From: Porphyromonadaceae bacterium
GTDB taxonomy: Bacteria; Bacteroidota; Bacteroidia; Bacteroidales; Porphyromonadaceae
Direction: 5' to 3'
Length of the DNA stretch: 37,448 nucleotides
Assembly (NCBI GenBank): GCA_030528445.1
Contig: JAUMYV010000013.1
Span: forward strand, 1 to 37,448
Positions 34,166 through 37,448 of the stretch are shown one piece after another. A model generated the notes under the pieces. It worked only from the letters and a program-made list of their open reading frames with translations, had not been told where the DNA came from and made no database searches. Each line of letters starts with the position of its first letter. The stretch's first letter is position 1. Position numbers and translations under genes: made by a program.

Positions 34166-35692
34166 ATGAAGAAGTTATTAGTCTTTCTGGGGGTCGCCTC
34201 CCTCTTGGTGGTAAATCCTGGATGTAAGGATTATTTGGACGTCAATCACGATCCCAATGTCGTAGAGAATATCAAAGAACCGAAGATAGTGCTGTCTAAC
34301 TCTCAGATGTTGATCGCTACTCAGCTTATGGGGTGGGATTTAGGCTTCATAGGAGCGTTTTGGACTCAGTATTGGACTCAGAAGCATACTGGTTCGCAGT
34401 TTAAGGGTCTATCTAACTACAGTGAAGTGCAAGCAGGCTCTGCCTATGAAGCTCTCACTTCTGGTGCATTGCAGGATTTGAATCGCATCAAGGATATTTC
34501 TGCCGACCATGAACGGTATGCAGGGTATGCGTACATCGCTGAGATTCTGAGCATATTTACATGGCAGGTATTAACCGATACATGGGGGGACATCCCTTAT
34601 TTCGAAGCTCAAAAGGGTGCGGTTGGCATCATTGCTCCCAAGTTTGATAAGGGAGAGGATATCTATGTAGACCTAATAAGGCGTATTGATGCTTTATTAG
34701 CCCAGCCTCTGCCCAAAGTGCCTATCGATGCTCGTTATGATTTTCTGTGTGAAGGAGATTATGCGCGTTGGAGACAATTGGCTAATGGCCTCAAGTTAAA
34801 GTTGATGCTCCGCCAAAGTGAAACTGCCAAGTATGACAATTCTGCCACTTTGGCTTTTGTAGAGTCGACGGACTTTATCAAACAGTCTGTCCTCATCTCA
34901 GGGAGTACGTGGGAAGATAGCAAAGAGGGAAAGAGACATCCACTGAGAGAGTTTGAAGAAGGAGGAGCCAACTATTTTACGGTTAATGTAATTGGTTGTG
35001 CTAGCTTTATTGAGTATCTTAAAGTTAACTCTGACCCACGCCTGAAGACCCTATTTACCGATAATGCTGGAGTTTATCGTGGGGCTTTCTTTGGAGATTA
35101 TGATTCTACAGAAAAGACCGATGGTGTCTTGTCGGACAAAGATGTCAAGTATAGTCGACCTATTATTCGCCCCGACTTAGATCTCATGCTCATGAGTCTT
35201 TGGGAAGTTAATTTCAATATAGCAGAGGTCTATGCTCGTGCAGGCAATGCCCTCAAAGCAAAGGACTATTACGAGAAGGCGGTAAAAGCATCGCTCGCTC
35301 AGCATGGTATTAATGATCAGGCCATCCTTGTAGCTGGAGGGTATGCTACATGGGATGTTGCCGCTAATGAGGAAGATCAGATTAAGCAAATTGCTATGCA
35401 GAGATGGGTGGCGAATGCCAACTATCAGCATGCTGAAACTTTTTTTGAGCGTAATCGCCTGAAATATCCTTCGGTTAATGAGATTGATGTTCGTTTGAAT
35501 CGCAAGTCAGTATTCGAGTCATTCCCCGTAGGTCAACTGACTATCTCTGTCTCAGGTAGAGAGCGGCTTAATCTAAATCTTCCCAAATCCCTTCTATACC
35601 CCAATAGTATTACTGAGCGCAATAGCAATGCTCTGCCTCAGAAACCCAATGTGGGGCAGAAAATTTGGTGGGATCAGAAGCCTGGAAAGTAG
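34166..35692 (+). CDS. SusD/RagB-type surface lipoprotein
   Basis: A 508-residue lipoprotein when started at 34166. The upstream TTG at 34142 would push the signal peptide inward. The lipobox ends NPGC, with Cys near residue 19, so it is lipidated and probably surface-exposed. The body is of the SusD-like 2 type (DYLDVNHDPNVV, LIATQLMGWDLGFIGAFWTQYWTQ, YAGYAYIAEILSIFTWQVLTDTWGDIPYFEA) with TPR-like helices (EVYARAGNALKAKDYYEKAVKASL). It acts as the lid of the SusC-like transporter and binds the ligand. It starts 89 bases after the susC-like stop. Length is normal for the family. Confidence 0.95.
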   Translation: MKKLLVFLGVASLLVVNPGCKDYLDVNHDPNVVENIKEPKIVLSNSQMLIATQLMGWDLGFIGAFWTQYWTQKHTGSQFKGLSNYSEVQAGSAYEALTSGALQDLNRIKDISADHERYAGYAYIAEILSIFTWQVLTDTWGDIPYFEAQKGAVGIIAPKFDKGEDIYVDLIRRIDALLAQPLPKVPIDARYDFLCEGDYARWRQLANGLKLKLMLRQSETAKYDNSATLAFVESTDFIKQSVLISGSTWEDSKEGKRHPLREFEEGGANYFTVNVIGCASFIEYLKVNSDPRLKTLFTDNAGVYRGAFFGDYDSTEKTDGVLSDKDVKYSRPIIRPDLDLMLMSLWEVNFNIAEVYARAGNALKAKDYYEKAVKASLAQHGINDQAILVAGGYATWDVAANEEDQIKQIAMQRWVANANYQHAETFFERNRLKYPSVNEIDVRLNRKSVFESFPVGQLTISVSGRERLNLNLPKSLLYPNSITERNSNALPQKPNVGQKIWWDQKPGK

Positions 35693-35728
35693 TAGATATA
35701 TGTTGTACAAAACAAAAGACTATTTGCA

Positions 35729-36424
35729 ATGAAAAGGATATATTGGGTATTGCTCCTATGTAGCACTATGCTTCTAGTTGCGTGTGACAAGATAAAGACG
35801 TCCGATATCTCTGGACTATTAGAATTTAAACTCAATGGAGAGGATCTCATGGTCGTCAATCTAGGAGAGAATTTTGAAGACCCCGGAGTGCACGTTAAAT
35901 ATTGGGGCAAAGATGTCAGTTCAGAAGTTAAGGTAGAGGGGGCGGTCAATACTGCAGAGGTTGGGTATTACACACTCCAATATACTTTCCTCAATAGAGA
36001 TGGTATACCTACTTATGCCTCGCGTGTTGTTATTGTGGCAGATCCTAAGGTCTCTATAGATCTATCAGGTAAATATTCTGTGCAGGAGGGGACACATCGT
36101 CTTTATGCTGGAGCTCAGAGGGATTTCTCTGGTCCTGTTGTGACTATTGAGCGTATCGCACCAGGCTTTTTCAGTGTTTCGGATTTGTTTGCTGGTTACT
36201 ACGATCAATTCCTCAAGAGGAATACAGCCTCCCAAAGGATGAGTGGTTATGTTGAACTCAAAGCTGATAACACGCTCAAGTTACACAAAAGTTTCGTTCC
36301 TCAGTGGGGAGACTCCCTCCATGGTTTTTCTGAAGCCACGTATAACCCAGAGAAAGGAGAGATTAGGTATCAGGCTACCTATGTAGAAGGTAAGATGATT
36401 TTTAATGTAATTCTCAAGAAATAG
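35729..36424 (+). CDS. Lipoprotein with Ig-like DUF5011-type domain (DUF5012-like)
   Basis: A 231-residue lipoprotein with lipobox LVAC near residue 19. Residues about 30-107 resemble a DUF5011/bacterial surface Ig-like domain (GENFEDPGVHVKYWGKDVSSEVKVEG, VGYYTLQYTFLNRDG). The second half (about 110-231) is beta-rich and looks like the DUF5012 type often found third in SusC/SusD operons. It may be an extra surface glycan- or peptide-binding protein working with the transporter. The gap after the SusD-like stop is 36 bases. The family call is from memory of the pattern. Confidence 0.75.
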   Translation: MKRIYWVLLLCSTMLLVACDKIKTSDISGLLEFKLNGEDLMVVNLGENFEDPGVHVKYWGKDVSSEVKVEGAVNTAEVGYYTLQYTFLNRDGIPTYASRVVIVADPKVSIDLSGKYSVQEGTHRLYAGAQRDFSGPVVTIERIAPGFFSVSDLFAGYYDQFLKRNTASQRMSGYVELKADNTLKLHKSFVPQWGDSLHGFSEATYNPEKGEIRYQATYVEGKMIFNVILKK

Positions 36425-36491
36425 GATGCGTTTTCTAGGTTTTAATGTAAAATCATCCGCTTCACTTTAGATTTAGAATAAGAATAGAACA

Positions 36492-37163
36492 ATGAAAAAG
36501 ATATTATTTCTAATTGCTGCTATTTGCGGGTTAACCTCTTGTCAGCAGAAACTAGATGTTTGGAAAAGCGCTACATATGACTATGCAGGACGCTTTGTGT
36601 TTCAGATAGCAACGGAGTCTAACCCCAATACCCCTATTGTAGGGTATGGATCTCATGAGATACGTATGTTTAATTCTGCGGAGAATAAGCCTAATGAAAT
36701 TTGGGTCGATGATCATAATCATATCATTCCTCTCAAGAATTATTTTGTTGTCTCAGGTAACTCTCTGTCATTCAAATCTCAGAGTTCAGGCTTTGATAAC
36801 CTCTCTAATAATTTATATCAAGTCGGGTTGCCTACTCCTAAGGAACATGCTGCCCCTACTGCTGTAGGCCAAATTGCAAGTGTTAATCGTGAAAGCGTTA
36901 GAGCCGAGATTCTGGAGGGTAAGATTGAGCCAAAGGCTGCTACAACAAAAGGCAACAATAAGGCTGACGCTCTATTCCTAAAGATTAAACTCTACTCGGG
37001 AAAAGTAGTCTTTGAGAGTGTAGAGAAAGATAAGGCTATTTGGGGGCGACCAGATAAACCTGAGTATGAGTGGCGATTCAAAGAAGTGCAGCCTCTCTCA
37101 GATAGCCAAGTGATCATTATATCGGGATATCGCTTTACTGGATTCCCCGAAGATAAATATTAG
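36492..37163 (+). CDS. Lipoprotein, possible lipid-binding/lipocalin-like SusCD accessory
   Basis: A 223-residue lipoprotein with lipobox LTSC at about 14-17. The mature part is beta-rich, beginning LDVWKSATYDYAGRFVFQIATES and ending YEWRFKEVQPLSDSQVIIISGYRFTGFPEDKY. This resembles the putative lipid-binding (Lipid_bd, PF12888-type) proteins that follow DUF5012-like genes in SusC/SusD operons. No catalytic motif is seen. It lies 67 bases after the previous stop and before a strong hairpin, so it is the last gene of the operon. Function inferred only from context. Confidence 0.65.
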   Translation: MKKILFLIAAICGLTSCQQKLDVWKSATYDYAGRFVFQIATESNPNTPIVGYGSHEIRMFNSAENKPNEIWVDDHNHIIPLKNYFVVSGNSLSFKSQSSGFDNLSNNLYQVGLPTPKEHAAPTAVGQIASVNRESVRAEILEGKIEPKAATTKGNNKADALFLKIKLYSGKVVFESVEKDKAIWGRPDKPEYEWRFKEVQPLSDSQVIIISGYRFTGFPEDKY

Positions 37164-37200
37164 GTGTTAAATTCCCCGAACTACATTAGGGATGTTAGAG

Positions 37201-37241
37201 TATCAATGAGGGTGGCGCAATACTCGCCACCCTCATTGATA
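37201..37241 (+). terminator. Terminator of the SusC/SusD operon
   Basis: A perfect 17-base inverted repeat (37201-37217 and 37225-37241) with a 7-base loop, 37 bases after the last stop codon. There is no long T-run after it, so it may act as a transcript-end stabiliser as well as a terminator. Confidence 0.8.
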
Positions 37242-37386
37242 TGTATACTGTTTCTGTGATGTCATATGTGAGAGGCGGAGATACTTTGGGTATATAGATT
37301 GGTTTTTCTTTGAGATTATAATCTTCTGATTTTTATGTGTTTGGTTGTTTTCTGTGGGTTTTCTAGGAAAATATTTTGTTGGAATA

Positions 37387-37419
37387 TTTGGAATGTAATA
37401 AATTTTTGCTCTATCTTTG
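37387..37419 (+). promoter_or_regulatory. Promoter facing out of the window
   Basis: TTTG (37387-37390), 21 bases, then TATCTTTG (37412-37419) gives a close match to the Bacteroidota consensus. The transcribed gene begins beyond the right end. The rest of 37242-37448 is AT-rich with no gene seen. Confidence 0.65.
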
Positions 37420-37448
37420 CAACCGCAAACGAGACAGATAGCGCCACT

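Noticed and set aside
1-37448. CRISPR array, tRNA or rRNA genes, insertion-sequence transposases
   Set aside because: No regularly spaced repeats, no cloverleaf or rRNA segments and no transposase motifs were seen on either strand.

Overview
The window looks like a chromosomal segment of a Porphyromonas-type member of the Bacteroidota. Four signs support this. Two secreted proteins carry C-terminal type IX secretion (Por) sorting domains. There is a SusC/SusD-type outer-membrane transport operon. SecD and SecF are fused into one protein. Several promoters fit the Bacteroidota pattern TTTG-N20-TAnnTTTG. No tRNA, rRNA, CRISPR array, transposase or integrase was seen. The species cannot be named from sequence alone.

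Layout. 1-711: a non-coding stretch with one copy of a roughly 500-bp dispersed repeat. 712-3738 (+): a large secreted Vps10/BNR-type beta-propeller protein with a T9SS tail. 3739-3990: a set of tandem hairpins that looks like a small mobile repeat. 3991-6201 (-): a heme/hemoglobin-type TonB-dependent receptor. 6581-8218 (+): a secreted leucine-rich-repeat protein with a T9SS tail. 8509-11403 (+): secDF with a very strong terminator. 11888-20169 (-): an eight-gene cluster built around one repeated protein core. 20417-26384 (-): a five-gene operon in the order mfd, cobB-like sirtuin, outer-membrane protein, SpoU methyltransferase, mnmD. 26558-27043 (+): free methionine-R-sulfoxide reductase. 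27044-27749: a non-coding stretch with the second, inverted copy of the 500-bp repeat. 27750-28784 (-): patatin-like phospholipase. 29048-30454 (+): NhaD-type sodium/proton antiporter. 30903-37163 (+): a SusC/SusD operon with two further lipoproteins, behind a long structured leader. A good promoter for a gene outside the window sits at the right edge.

The most interesting region is 11888-20169. Five proteins clearly share one cytoplasmic core, which I recognise as the DUF2589 type and which has no function I know of. One more is a diverged relative, one is a possible distant relative and one is a small zinc-ribbon protein. All lie on one strand, mostly with short gaps. The core has three parts: an N-terminal helix (IPFxxIIGGPLxACxxAQ), a central strand pair (IPLLTxVPIPYxxIxxxxIxF) and a later QDxxPxGxxK helix. 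Between the conserved halves sit inserts unrelated from protein to protein. The C-termini carry different modules: beta-sandwich domains, an LRR-like domain, and a Big2 domain followed by a glycosyltransferase-like domain with a DTD motif. This looks like a paralogous intracellular assembly with exchangeable parts, and is my candidate for an undescribed system.

How the parts fit: most of the rest is envelope biology (export through SecDF and the T9SS, heme and glycan or peptide uptake, ion homeostasis) and housekeeping repair and RNA modification. The DUF2589-type cluster stands apart because none of its products has a signal peptide or membrane segment.
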